Below are positions 22,851 through 34,390 of a stretch of 64,000 nucleotides of DNA, piece after piece. Under the pieces are notes generated by a model that worked only from the letters and a program-made list of their open reading frames with translations, was not told where the DNA came from and did not search any database. Every line of letters starts with the position of its first letter. Position 1 is the first letter of the stretch. Origin of the DNA: Malus domestica (taxonomy: Eukaryota > Streptophyta > Magnoliopsida > Rosales > Rosaceae); contig NC_091665.1 of NCBI RefSeq assembly GCF_042453785.1, forward strand, positions 985,001-1,049,000. The letters run 5' to 3'. A program made the translations under genes and the position numbers.

Positions 22851-23189
22851 ATGCTTTTACAAATGGTATCTTCTTGCTTTTACAAACAGGAGCTGGCTAC
22901 TTTCCAAAGTGGAAAGGAACAGCGTCACGAAGTGGAAGCCAGATCTTTGGCAACACAGAGATAGAGTAGAGAGGTGCGGTGGAAAAGAAAAAGCAGAAAG
23001 CAAAAGCAAGGAATAAACACCCCACCAGAATGATGTGATTTACTTTTCTTGTTTTTGTATGATGTAATTTATTTTTCCTATCTTTCGGAGACATCTGTAT
23101 AAACCCCATCAGAGGGTGTAAAAAAAAAAAAAACGGAAAAGCCCAAAATAAATGGGCTGGCATGTTGTGGAGGGCGAAGGCCCATAAGC

Positions 23190-23440
23190 ACGAAATAGCA
23201 CCAACCAAGTCATCAAAAGTACGCCCAGTACTCCATAATTATTCGGCAACCTGCCGCTATTACCACCAACCAAGTGATCAAAAGTACGCCCAGTGCTCCA
23301 CAATTATTCGGTAACCTGCCGCTATTACCACCAACCAGGTGATGAAATGTACAACCAGTACTCTAATATCATTTGACAACTAGCCATTCATGCCACCAAC
23401 CAGATGATCAAAAGTATGCCCAGTACTCTAAAATTATACA
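23190..23440 (+). repeat. ~70-bp tandem repeat in the nested LTR element
   Basis: About three and a half copies of a unit built on GATCAAAAGTACGCCCAGTA and CAACCTGCCGCTATTACCAC. The first two copies are nearly identical and later ones degenerate. Confidence 0.8.
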
Positions 23441-23800
23441 TGAGCATTACTCATGTCATTCATACATAAACATTCATGAGTATCACTCATGACAAACATA
23501 CATAAACATTCATAACCATCATTCATGTCAACATTCATGAGCATCACTCATGTTAACATTCATGAGCATCACTCATGACAACATCCATGAGCATCACTCA
23601 TGTCAATCAACATAAACATTCATGAGCATCACTCATGTCAATCAACTTCAAAAGCTTCATTTACAGAGCTCTAGCTTCAAAAGCTTCATTTACAATAGCT
23701 CTAGCTTCAAAAGCTTCATTTACAGAGCTCTAGCTTTGAAAGCTTCATTTACAGAGCTCTAGCTTCAAAGCTTCACTTGCAAAGCTTCACCTACAAAGCT
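23440..23800 (+). repeat. Two short-unit arrays in the nested LTR element
   Basis: From about 23440 to 23645 the motif CATGAGCATCACTCATG recurs about seven times. Each unit contains a self-complementary CATGAG...CTCATG. From about 23646 to 23800 a 27-29 bp unit with CTTCAAAAGCTTCATTTACA recurs about five times, also rich in the palindrome AAGCTT. Confidence 0.75.
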
Positions 23801-23924
23801 TTAGTGCAGGGTATACAAATACCGCCTCCGAACAACCACCACTTCAGCCCATACATGGATTCAATTTGAAGTCTTCAGCCAACAGACTCTATTGACTGAA
23901 GACTTGGGGGACTACATTATGTAC

Positions 23925-24305
23925 CATATATTGGGCCTCAACTGGGCCTCATGAAAAATACTTGGGGGACTTAGCCCATTACTTATGTATTGAGGAGTAA
24001 GCCCTTATTCTATAAAAGGGACTCCCTCACTTTCATTAGAGAGCACCCATTATTCATGTACTGAAAAGTGAGCCCTTATTTTATAAAAGGGACTCCCTCA
24101 CCATCATTAGAGAGCAACGCCGCCAGCTGAGCAACTGGATCGTCGCGAGTATCACTCCTAACCCATCACTTATGTATTGAGGAGCGAGCCCTTATTTTAT
24201 AAAAGGGACTCCCTCACCATCATTTGAGAGCATCAACTCTAGCCCATCATTCATGTATGGAGGAGCGAGCCCTTATTCTATAAAAGGGACTCCCTCACCT
24301 TCAAA
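23925..24305 (+). repeat. Four tandem TATA-like modules resembling the LTR promoter
   Basis: A unit of about 75-90 bp with GAGCCCTTATTCTATAAAAG and GGACTCCCTCACC recurs four times (near 23995, 24065, 24185 and 24265). The LTR of the same element has the matching segment GAGCCCTTATTCTATAAAAG followed by GGCCTCCTCACC. Just upstream, 23905-23990 resembles the purine tract plus the first ~80 bp of the LTR, so the array looks like a decayed and amplified internal LTR start. Confidence 0.7.
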
Positions 24306-24854
24306 CACCACAAGCCGAGCCAACCAAGGCAACATAAGCCACGAGCCGAGCAGCCTCGCAGCGTGTGCTACTTCTACTTGAGCGTCATTTCAGATTGAGC
24401 ATTGCCTCATATCGAGCATCAGTTCAAGACAGCATCTAGTTACTTCGGCCTACACATGGACTGAATTTCAAGTCTCCAGCCAAAAGACTCTCTTGACTAA
24501 AGACTTGGAGGACTACTGTTTATACCATATTTAGGGCCTCGTATTTAGACCTCGTATAAATACTCGGGGGTTTTAAATGTAATTATGTAATAAAGGAAGG
24601 GGTAAATATGTAATTAGGGGAGGAGCCCTTATTATATAAAAGGGCCTCCTCACCCTCACAAACCCTAAGCCTCTCCTATCTAGAGCAAAGCTCTCACACT
24701 TTCTCCCTCACTTCTCAAAGAAATACAATACAGTCAGTGTGGACGTAGCCCAAACATTGGGGTGAACCATGATACATCTTGTGTTCTTTACATTTCTTGC
24801 AGATTCACGGTCGGATTTACGTTGTTCCAAGACCTCCTGTTTTGTGCATCAACA

Positions 24855-26032
24855 AGAGTTAACACTTGAGACAGCTTCTTTAAAAGATTTTGGATCATCG
24901 AACTCAGACAAGTCTATATCATTCTCAGTGTTTTCAGTCATATAAACGAAATCAGTTAGGGCAGTAGTTCTTCTTACCCTAGTTGATTTTCTCAAGTTCA
25001 TGGGATGAGCTTGGATTGTTGTTTCTTCTTCTCCATGTTGTTCAGGTTCTACCATTGTCAAATCTTGATTAATGACTTCATTTGCAGTTGTGGGCCCTTC
25101 CACTTCATCATTGTGTCCTTGTTGCAAGTCATCTGTAACTTCTTCGACATCTTTAATTGCATGCCCAGGTATCTCAATATAAGGCATTGAAGTTGACGTA
25201 GTATTTGCATTTTCCACTTCATTCTCTTCTTCAAAAATAAAATCATCATCATTATTCCAACTATCTTGTTCCAAGTTGTTCTCCATGAACATAGCTTTCC
25301 CTGTTTCTACAATTCTAGTATCATGACTGTTAGGGCAATAAAATCTGAACCCTTTTGATCTTTCTGAGTAACCAACGAAAAAACAACTAATAGTTTTAGG
25401 GTCAAGTTTTCTTCCATTGGGATTATATACCTTGGCTTCAGCCGCACACCCCCAAATGTGTAAATGGTTTAAGCTAGGTGTTCTAGTAGTCCACAATTCA
25501 AATGGTGTAGACTCAACGGCTTTTGAAGGGACTCTATTAAGCAAATAATTAGCAGTTTTCACTGCCTCTCCCCACAGAGTCTTAGGCAAATTCACCCTAC
25601 AAATCATACTTCTCACCATGTCCATTAGGGTTCTATTTCTTCTCTCTGCAACCCCATTTTGCTCGGGTGTGCCTGGGGTGGTATATTGAGCTATGATTCC
25701 ATGTTCTTGCAAATATAAAGCAAAGGGTCCAGGATGTCTACCAGTTTGTGCATATTTTCCATAATATTCCCCACCTCTATCAGACCTAACAATCTTTATT
25801 TTTCTTTCTAGTTGATTTTCCACTTCCTTTTTGTAAATTTGAAAACGTCTAAAGCTTTAGATTTTTCAGAAATTAAGTATAGGTAACAATATCTTGAAAA
25901 ATCATCAATAAAGGTTATAAAATACTTGTATCCTTCAATTGTTTGTGTAGGGAAAGGACCACAAATGTCTGTATGGATTATTTCCAAGAGATGTTTGCTC
26001 CTAGTCGAACCCTCCTTTCTTTTATTTGTCAT
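24855..26032 (-). pseudogene. Copia integrase domain (element 18556-28348)
   Basis: Two overlapping frames (25808-26032 and 24849-25823) code the integrase. The signatures are LLEIIHTDICGPFPT, YFITFIDDFSRYCYLY, then VRSDRGGEYYG, TPEQNGVAERRNRTLMDMVR and LWGEAV. The D, D and E of the catalytic triad are present. A one-step frame change near 25810-25830 separates the halves. The acidic linker toward RT ends at the insertion point of the nested element. Confidence 0.87.
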
Positions 26033-26892
26033 CTTTCCCTTAACACAATCAATGCAAAATCAAAATCGTTGAAATTCAAAGGAGGCAAAATTTGGTTTTT
26101 GACTAAAAGTTCCATTCTTGGTTTTGATATGTGGCCAAGCCTTTTATGCCAAAGGTTTGATGAATGCTTTGGATTCGACACTTCTTTTTCAACATTAAAA
26201 ACATTCTCAAGATTATTAAGTTTAAATTTAAACATTGCATCACACAAAGAACCACTTCCAATATGAGAAGACTTGTAAAAAACGTTGAAGCCAATGTTAT
26301 TCAAAGTAAAATAAAAACCTAATAAAACTAGCTTAGAAACTGAAACAAGTTTTCTTCTCATAGTTGGTACGTAGACCACGTTTTCTAGTTCTAAAATAAA
26401 ACCAAAATCTAACTTTATCCTAGCAGTCCTTATTGCCTTGACTTCAACTCTTCTTCCATTGCCAACTGAAACTTTGACTTCATCCTTATTTGGTGTTCTC
26501 TTTGTTATGAAGTCTTGCAATGAATTCGTAACATGAATAGAAGAGCCAGAGTCAAGCCACCAAGCATTGCTAGGAACATCAATTACGTTTGACTCAAAAC
26601 AAGCAAAAACACTTGAAATTTTATTTTTACCTTTCTTTGCCTCCTGTTTTGCAAGCCATGCCTTGTATTTAGGGCAGTTTCTCTTCATATAGCCTGTCTT
26701 TTTGCAAAAATAGCATTTGAAAATTGAAGAATTGTTAAGTTTTAAATTCTTTTTAGAGATTGGAACCTTAGCACTATCCCTTTTGGTAGCATCAGACATG
26801 GAATTTTTGTAGCCCTTGTTGTAACTTTGAACATGGTTGACTGACTCCCCTTTTTCCATTCTATCCTTTTTAATCCTTACTTTCACCCACAC
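26029..26892 (-). pseudogene. Copia zinc knuckle, protease and pre-integrase domain
   Basis: The frame contains a CCHC-type knuckle (CYFCKKTGYMKRNC, with Tyr in place of the usual His), so metal binding is probably impaired. The aspartic protease motif WWLDSGSSIHVTN follows, then the pre-integrase segment LWHKRLGHISKPRM. The frame ends just before integrase (ALIVLRER), and the pre-integrase cysteines expected there are lost. Confidence 0.82.
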
Positions 26893-27452
26893 ATATAGAG
26901 ATTAATTCATTCACATCCCATTTAGCTTGCAAAGCATTGTAAGATACCTTCAATTGAGTGTAGGAATACAAGGAAGGTTTCAGAAATTGGTACCTCTAGC
27001 CTCTTGAGCTTTCCAGCAATATCGATCACTCTGAGGATATATTCACGCACACTTCCTTCACCATCATACCTGATTGTAGTGAGTGCATTCATTAGATTGC
27101 CTGTTTCTGTCTTCTCAGATTCTTTGTACTTTTCTTCAATGGATTGCATAAACATCTTGGCGTTGGTTGCCTTACGGAAACCTCCATGAACAACATCTGT
27201 CATGGTTCTCTTGATTATCATCAATGAGATTCTATTGGATTTCTCCCACTTCTCATATTTTGATCTTTGGCTAGAAGTACTTCCATCGGCAGGCAGTGGG
27301 GGTTCCTCAGTTCTTAGTGCCAAGTCCATATCCATAACACCCAAAACTATCTCCAAGTCTTGTCTCCATTTCTTATAGTTGACCCCAGTGAGTGGTTCAA
27401 CAGTATTCAAGTTCATGGAGTTAGGGTTCATGGTTGAACAATCATGTAACAT
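26885..27452 (-). pseudogene. Copia gag (element 18556-28348)
   Basis: The ATG is near 27452 or at the inner Met. The Gag core reads LTGVNYKKWRQDLEIVLG, then AKMFMQSIEEKY and NLMNALTTIRYDG. A frameshift near 26965 changes frame just before the conserved tail, so the normal continuation (YNALQAKWDVNELIS) is read in another frame up to about 26885. Confidence 0.82.
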
Positions 27453-27880
27453 GAAAGATATTAAACTTTAATCCCCAAACTTTATATCACAAACTCAAGA
27501 ATCTTTGGATTAAGAGTTGTATGAAAATTTTCTTGATCATGACACTTTCACATCCAATATGCGATTCTTTGTAGCCATAATTACTAACCTTTGTGGTTGC
27601 AATAAGTGACTTGGTTAGCATATCGGTATATGAATTGTCATGCCACTATGAAATCAATACATAAACAACTAAAACATCTTTAGATGATCAGTGATTATAT
27701 TTTGACCCATAGTGCCAATTCTAATTCGTAAACTGTATAAAAAACCATGCATAGCACAGATAGCTTTAGCTACCGTGTTCGAATATATGTCTTTCCTGTA
27801 TAGTATACCATTAGACCTTAATCTGAAAATTCACACAATTCCTTATGCTTTCTTCTTTTAGGGTTAGTTGGTATGTGAAA

Positions 27881-27892
27881 GCTCTGATACCA
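27881..27892 (-). promoter_or_regulatory. Primer binding site of Copia element 1
   Basis: The minus strand reads TGGTATCAGAGC, complementary to the 3' end of initiator methionine tRNA, the usual primer of plant Copia elements. It starts two bases after the 5' LTR end. Confidence 0.9.
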
Positions 27893-28348
27893 AATGTAAA
27901 ATATATGGAGAATTTGATTATGAACTTTGAATATTATATCACAATACCAAGTTAACCACTTACCTGTAGACGATGACATGCTTGTTGGGATTAGAGTTCT
28001 TCTGCAGCTCTCGTCTTTAGTATGCAAGGTCTCAAGAATGAGGTTTGAGTTTCTGTAATCTTGCGTAATCAGAGAGAGTGTAGGGACCCTAATATATATA
28101 CCATACACAGTGGTAATCAACTAGGACTCTTCCCATTGAGTAATCCTGATTGATCTCAACCTTATCACCGTGAATTCCTTTATTCATATCAGTTAGAAAG
28201 ACTTCTAGTAATATCATGAGTGTTCCAGCTAATGAATCCTAACATACATGTTCCTTATCAGCTCATAAACATTGTCAATCTTGATCTCTAACATTCCCAC
28301 GTGAATAACAAGTGTTAACCAAGTGTATAGCTCTCATCAGAACTTACA

Positions 28349-28732
28349 TTCCCAAGATTATGGTTTTTCTCCTTCCTCAACGTCCTTTCTTACCATTAAA
28401 CTTGATCACAATAACTATCTTTGGCGTGCATAGATTATACCACTTTTTCGTAGTCCGAATTTTGTCCAAGATGAAACAAGTGTCATTCTCCTGTTCTTCT
28501 TGATGAAAATAAAAAATAAAACCGACAAATTATATGAAATTAATGCATGAATCTTATAAGGAATGGAGTTTCCATGAAATATCTTTCCATCCTGGAAACG
28601 GAACCATTGAGCTAATTAATTACTCATGTCATGCATGTCCTAATTTACTACCTAAGCCGACACTTGTGGACGTGTCTGTAATGAAATAGCCCATCATCGC
28701 ATGCATAATATGTAAAACAAACTCTTAAGAAG
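28349..28732. other. Spacer between Copia element and solo LTR
   Basis: No gene or named repeat is seen. A 60-codon frame (28312-28503) starts inside the LTR and is not credible. Confidence 0.5.
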
Positions 28733-30313
28733 TGTTTGAATCAAAACCTAAACTTTGGGCTCGAGGAAAGTTGGCCCAAGGTGCAGCCTAAAAAGGAAGA
28801 AGCCCAGCCGAAGTCCAGAAGACAATAGAAGCCCGTTTCTGACTAGGTGCAAGCCATGCAGACTACTTGCTCACCTACCCAATGGCCAAGTGGTATAGAC
28901 CAGCCAACTAATCAGCCCAAAAAGTACTTTTAAATGGCAGTACAAGTAAATAGCTGATGAGTCACTATCCTTCAAACTACATTTGGGCAAGATTATTGCT
29001 ACAGGAGGCCAAGCCAAGGTGGCTATAAAAGGAGAATGAGAAGTCAGAATCAAGGACACTCAAACAAACAAACAAAAGCACAAACTCTGCTCAAAGCCAG
29101 ATTTGCCTTCAAAACGAAGTTGTAGTCAGCCCAAACCTTCATCCCTTTCGGGATAAACCCTTTGTAATAGCTCTTCCTGTTCAAACTCTTGCTGTAGTAT
29201 CGATTTCTTTTGTAAACTCACCTCCCAACCCATTTTCTAAGCTTTCAAACCTTCTGTTAACCCACAAAGATAGGAAGTTACAAGACGATCAGCCTTGCCC
29301 GACAAGGTTAAACCTTGCCCGACCTTCTTTGTTTTTGTCTTTTTCATTCATTCGACTAGCAATATGTTGTATACTTCAAGTTGTATCCAAGTTATTTCTA
29401 GTAATATGGCTATTAAAAGACTCTCTCAGTGCTTGAATCCGACTTGAATATGTCTTCACAATTCAAGCCAGATCTAAGTTCTAAGCCTTCGGGCATATAA
29501 GATTTGATCACACTAAAAAGTCCTTGGCCTCAAGGCATAAAAAAAGAACCTGATGTGGACTTAACCCATCCACTACAAGCTTTGATAACAAGAAGTCCGA
29601 AGTTACTTAGGGCGCAAGTAATCGACCTATCACTTAGTTTTATTACTGTTATATTATGATTACCATATAACGTTCGGGGATGGGATGAATTCTGATGGGA
29701 AGCCTCAAGGCCTATTCAAGGCCCCACAAAGGCACCTATTTGGATTCATCTTATTTCTCGGGCAAGAACATTGAGTATAGAAGAGGTTCTGATGGGAAGT
29801 TTCAAGCCTATTCAAGGCCCCACAAAGGCACCTATTTGGATTCATTCTGCTCTTTGAGCTCAGGTAATCAGAAGTATGATGGTGATAAGACCCATATAAT
29901 CACCAAAAGGAACCTTATGTGTTTGAGTACTAAGTTAGTTACTTACGAGAAGCCTCAAAGCCTACACCTAAGGCCCCACAAAGGCACCTGTCAATAACTA
30001 ACATAGTCTCTCGAATACATATGACTCAAACATCCGTTCTACATCTGCCATGCTGAAAATAGCAGTGGCACGCCTGAGCACTTAAAAGTTAATCTTGATT
30101 GTGAGCCTCAAGGCCTACACCTAAGGCCCCACAAAGACACCTTTCAAAGTTAACTTTGTCCTTCTCTTTCAGCCTTGCCCGACAAAGCTTTGCCCGACAA
30201 GCCCGCCAGTAAAGCAGAAGCCCGACAGAAAGCATCAACCGGCGTCAACCTCTCGGGGAGCTATGTGCTCGTCGGACAGGAAGCATCCTCCACGGAAATT
30301 CCCGCCACGAACA
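28733..30313. mobile_element. Solo LTR, 1.58 kb
   Basis: The sequence starts TGTTTGAATC, ends CACGAACA and is flanked by a perfect 5-bp target duplication, AGAAG (28728-28732 and 30314-30318). There is no internal region. Near 29020 lies a TATA-like GGCTATAAAAGGAG. Four copies of a 25-30 bp motif with AAGGCCCCACAAAGGCACCT occur near 29718, 29814, 29960 and 30123. It is a product of LTR-LTR recombination that removed the rest of the element. The open frame at 29695-29997 is just this repeat read through. Confidence 0.88.
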
Positions 30314-30318
30314 AGAAG

Positions 30319-30807
30319 TATATCGAAAATCAACTAAAAAAAAAACATTTTTAGGGCTTTACGATTTAGTGGTATTAATTTCTTCTCATTTGTATGTGAG
30401 AAGTTCAATTTTCGTCATAAGCGAATCAAATTAAAATCAATATCTGTCTTAAGTTTTTAAGTCCCAGATCAAAATTTCAAATGATGACCCATTGTGGATA
30501 GATGAATTGATATTTTTTTTCAGCAAATTGATATTTACTTTGCAAAACAGAAATTTCTAGTCCATGTAATTAGTAATCCTTGGAATCCTTGGAATCCTCG
30601 TTGTTATCGTAAATCCTATTGCTTTTGGGAGAATACATAAGGATTAAAGGGGCGAGTCAAGGCTCGGTCCAACTTGTCACGGGCCGGCCCGAACAAGCTC
30701 AAAAAGCCCTGGCTCGTGTGGACCGGTTGAGTCGAGAAAAACGGCAAGTCGTCTCGAAATTCCAAAGGTATCGAAGCAGAACTGCAGAAGCATTAACAGT
30801 GGCATTC

Positions 30808-30846
<39 letters not shown>

Positions 30847-30852
30847 ACAAAG
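30319..30852 (+). promoter_or_regulatory. WHY2 upstream region and leader
   Basis: It includes the palindrome CGGGCCGGCCCG near 30679, which contains GGCCC cores of the kind bound by TCP factors upstream of many plant genes for organellar proteins. A (CT)n tract at about 30810-30842 ends ten bases before the ATG. No clear TATA box is seen. Regulatory roles are inferred. Confidence 0.4.
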
Positions 30853-33054
30853 ATGTTGAAGGTGTTGCGCGTCTTGTCCTCTTCCACCACGAAATTCAGG
30901 TACCATTTCTCTTCCCGTTTTTTCTTTTACTAATTTCTGTTTTACTTTGAAGGAAAAAGGAAAAACCCTTACAATTTATCTGTTTTACTTAAAACCCTGA
31001 AAATATACCCTTCAAGTTCAAAACTACCTTCTCTAGAAAACTGGCTGCCAAGAAATGTAAATTTGCTTCCTTTTTGCAAATCGATAGGTGTATTGGATGT
31101 AAAGGCTGAAACTTTGAGTGGCAACGTTTTGTTAATTTCAAAATCTAATTTAATCTGGCATAAATAAATTCTGCCAGTTTATCTGTGTTGATACTAGATA
31201 CCATCTACTTCCAGTTAATTCTGGTTCACATTGGTAAATCCGTAAAACCCAATTCTTGTAATAGAAGCACATCTCCAGCCTTTTTGCTATTGTTTCAAGT
31301 TAAGGTGAAAATCTTGCGATAATTCTTTCTTAAGAATGTAAGTTTTTGAATGGTTCTTCCATTGAATCCCGTTCCTAAGATTACGCTCCATTCTTCCGTC
31401 TCTCTTATTATTGTTCTGATTTTCTTTGTGGAAACCAGGAGCCATTTCTGCACTAGAGATGCTTCATCAATGTATGCTTATACTCATATCACCAGATTTT
31501 CAACTGCCACTCAGAAATTTTCTGTTAAAGGTAATTAGTTTATGCGGTTAATATTTCGAGTTTTACCTCTTATAGATCAAGTTTTACCTTTTGATCCTGA
31601 ACCTTCAGGTCCCAGTTCTCATCAAGTATATGCTTCTTTTGATATCTTCAAGGGCAAAGCTGCACTCTCTTTGACTCCTGTTCTTCCAACATTCACTAAA
31701 TTGGAAGTACGCATGTCTCTTTTCATTCGTAATTTCATTGATCTCATGTCTTTTGAAGGGAGCCAATACCATATCCCCTCATTCGTCTCTTTTTGTATTG
31801 CATAGTCTGGAAGTCTTGTAGTTGATCGGCGTGGTTCTGTCATGTTGAAGTTCACTCCTGCCATTGGTGAACGTAAGTATGACTGGGAAAAGAGACAGGT
31901 AACTTCTGTACCTCTTCTTATTTACATTATGTAGATGTATATATTGTTTACTTTCCAAACTACTCTCTCTTCATGCTGCTTGACTTATAATTTCAATGAC
32001 ATTTGCTTCCAGATGTTTGCTTTATCAGCTACAGAGGTTGGCGCTCTGATAAGCTTGGGTTCCAATGATTCTTGTGAACTATTTCATGATCCCTCAATGA
32101 AATCAAGGTTGATTTTCCTCCCACTATTGTGGAAACATATGTAACAAGGGTTTATTTCTTTTTTCATACGTCATGGAAAGAACCGGATTTTGATCAAAGT
32201 TCAAACCAATTTTCAGATGGCATAATATCGACCATGGTGCTTTAATATGAAAGCGTCACTTTTTTATTTTTCCTAAAATTGTTATTATTTTTGGAAATAG
32301 ATAGTTAGACTTTAATGAGCAATCTGTGCTACAGTAATGCTGGTCAAGTGAGGAAGAGCTTATCGATTAAGCCTCATGCGGATGGCAGTGGCTACTTTGT
32401 TTCCTTAAGTAAGCGTGTTATATCTTCTCATATTCTCTTGTGTACTTAATGAATGTGAAGTCCTTAATAAGTGGATTATCTTCTCGTATTTGTTATTTTG
32501 TATGTGCTTTATATATAAGAAGAATAATATTTGAAGTTGCGATATATCCAGGCATCGACTTAAAATCTGACCGAGTGACTTGGAAGTTTTTATGTATTGA
32601 TTATCACATACGTGTGCTTTTTGGTTACTGAAACTTAATATAAAATTAAGTTTTTGAGTCATTTGCTGATGTGGGGATTGATGCTATCTGAGTTGACATT
32701 TTCCTCCCGTTTTCATTGGCAGCTGTTGTCAACAACCTGCTAAAGACCAGAGAGAGTTTCTCAGTTCCTGTCACGACTGCTGAATTTGCTGTTATGAAGA
32801 CTGCTTGCAGTGTATGACATGACTATAAATTTGAAGTTTTCTATAACTGGAAAAACAATGATTGATATGCACTTTAATATTTCAATAAAATTGTATTGCA
32901 TGTAAGAGAACGAATATTTCTCATGCAGTTTGCATTGCCCCACATCATGGGTTGGGATAGATTGACGAACAAGATGCCAGCAGGTGGTGGTGGTGGTGGA
33001 GGAGGGCAAGAATCAAAGGCGGTTCCACAGCTTTTGGAGGAGTGGGATAGATGA
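30853..33054 (+). CDS. WHY2: WHIRLY2, mitochondrial single-stranded DNA-binding protein
   Basis: Eight exons with GT-AG introns (30853-30899, 31439-31530, 31609-31706, 31806-31898, 32013-32107, 32335-32408, 32723-32811, 32929-33054) give 237 residues with no frame break. Arabidopsis WHY2 is 238. Residues 1-45 are Ser/Thr/Arg-rich, as in a mitochondrial presequence. The Whirly domain includes KGKAAL (61-66), the family's oligomerisation signature. It is followed by [47 protein letters not shown] and [10 protein letters not shown]. Whirly proteins form 24-mers that bind single-stranded DNA and protect organelle genomes from microhomology-mediated rearrangement. Near the C-terminus, eight Gly codons in a row (GGT/GGA tract) form an expanded linker. 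The gene looks functional despite a solo LTR about 540 bp upstream. Confidence 0.95.
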
Positions 33055-33399
33055 AGTCCGCCTCTCGAATCTCATCTTTATAACAAGCTAAAGGAACTTG
33101 GACTTGCAAATTTGGGTTCCTACTAGGATGGACTTGTTATGGACTTATGGTGGTGTATGGTGTATTTTGCTGTGTTGCCAAAAGCTTATTTGACCTGGTG
33201 TAGGCTTTTCTTTTGGCTTACGTGATTATTTTCAGCATGAAATATATGTAACTTTAAGCTAAAGTAGGAGGTAATTGGGTGAAGATTTTTTCATGTTTAC
33301 TTTGGTGATGTACTTGTTGAATTTTGATAGTTCAAGTGCCACCAATTGTTGTTATATATCCAACAACAGGAAGCAAGAAGGTGAATTCAACGATTTTAG
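33055..33399 (+). other. WHY2 3' flank
   Basis: Downstream sequence of WHY2, probably holding its 3' UTR (AT-rich, with AATATATGTAAC near 33241). No start codon for the following TAD3-like exon is convincing here. Confidence 0.4.
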
Positions 33400-33663
33400 T
33401 TTGAGTGACCCGTCGGATAAACCCCCAATCCCAATCCCAATCCCAATCCCAATCCCTCCTGACCAACAGCCTACGGTGGATGCCATTGCTTTAGTCATAC
33501 ACCCTAACTTTGCCAACGCTCGTTTGGTAAGCTTGGTTTCCTTTACTGCCGGCCGGCTATGTCCCAATTCTTTACATTCTTTCTTACTTTTGTTTTCACC
33601 AAATAGCGCCGCTGGAAAATCTCCGACACCTCAAGCGGGTGCACAAGAAATTTGTTCAAGGAG

Positions 33664-34390
33664 GTCTGTCTCTCTCTCTCTCTCTTAAACCCTAAACCCC
33701 CTTTTATGAGAATTAATTCCTTTCCAATTCAATTTTTACAAACAACAAAAACAAGAAACCAATTCAGTATAGTTGATGCATTGAACATCTTTTTACTGCT
33801 AATTGTGTTTTTCGGTTTATACCATATGCGGTTTATTCTGTGGTTCATTAAGTATTCATTTTATTCACTGCAACTTTTCCAATGATTTTGAATAAAAATG
33901 ATAAATCTTAAATTTATTCTAGTTAGTTATTAAAAAGGGTTCATCGGTAGCGAATCGGAGATGTTCATATTCTTTACCAATGAACAAGTTTTTCTTCATT
34001 GCATTGCATTGGTCAGACAAAAGATTATTTACTGAGGGAAGGGCCGTAGAAGATTGTCTAACCACAAAGCTCAAAGCAATTGGTCAAACAAAACTACACA
34101 TCTCTATGATGGATTGGGGCGTTATGTCCTATGTTACCTTTAATATCCTTGCAAACGTGTCTATCAGAACACAATAATCATCAAAGTAATATAAATGCAC
34201 AAATAACAAATAATCTGAACAAATGTATCGTGCATTCTTATTATCTAAGTGTAATATCTTTTATTCTTTCATGATTGAATACATTATAACGACTAATTAA
34301 TTAGTTCTTTAAGTTTGATTATCTACTGTATCGTCCATTCTTGTTATCTATTGTAATATTTTAGACATTATAATGACCCCATTTAATGGG
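33664..34390. other. Spacer ending in an RTE LINE tail
   Basis: AT-rich with no gene. The last part, GACCCCATTTAATGGG (34374-34390), is the 3' tail of an RTE-type LINE. It continues at 38267 (GGCTTCGTTATTGTTGTTG) beyond the solo LTR inserted into it. Confidence 0.6.

Larger units (their letters stand above)
21089..24854 (+). mobile_element. Nested non-autonomous LTR element with captured gene pieces
   Basis: Two 338-bp LTRs (21089-21426 and 24517-24854, TGTTTATACC to GACA/CAACA) are flanked by a perfect target duplication, AGAGT (21084-21088 and 24855-24859). It sits inside the Copia element, between integrase and RT. The primer site TTTGGCACCGTCTGTGGGAA (21427-21446) is of the type found in plant Gypsy-like and related non-autonomous elements. 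A purine-rich stretch (ACTTGGAGGACTAC) precedes the right LTR. There is no gag or pol. The interior contains a pentatricopeptide-type gene fragment, a second unknown fragment and several tandem arrays. About 17 LTR mismatches by eye suggest an age similar to the host Copia element. Confidence 0.93.
18556..28348 (-). mobile_element. Ty1-copia LTR retrotransposon, complete but decayed
   Basis: Two 454-bp LTRs (18556-19009 and 27895-28348, TGTAA to TTACA) are flanked by a perfect 5-bp target duplication, TTCCC (18551-18555 and 28349-28353). In minus orientation the 5' LTR is on the right. Two bases after it lies a perfect initiator-Met primer site, TGGTATCAGAGC (27881-27892). The coding order gag, protease, integrase, RT, RNase H is that of Copia. 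I count about 20 mismatches between the LTRs by eye (roughly 4-5 percent), so the insertion is not recent. Frameshifts and the nested insertion at 21089-24854 make it non-functional. Confidence 0.95.

Noticed and set aside
23440..23645. CRISPR-like array of short repeats
   Set aside because: Units are contiguous, without unique spacers, in a plant LTR element; it is a minisatellite.
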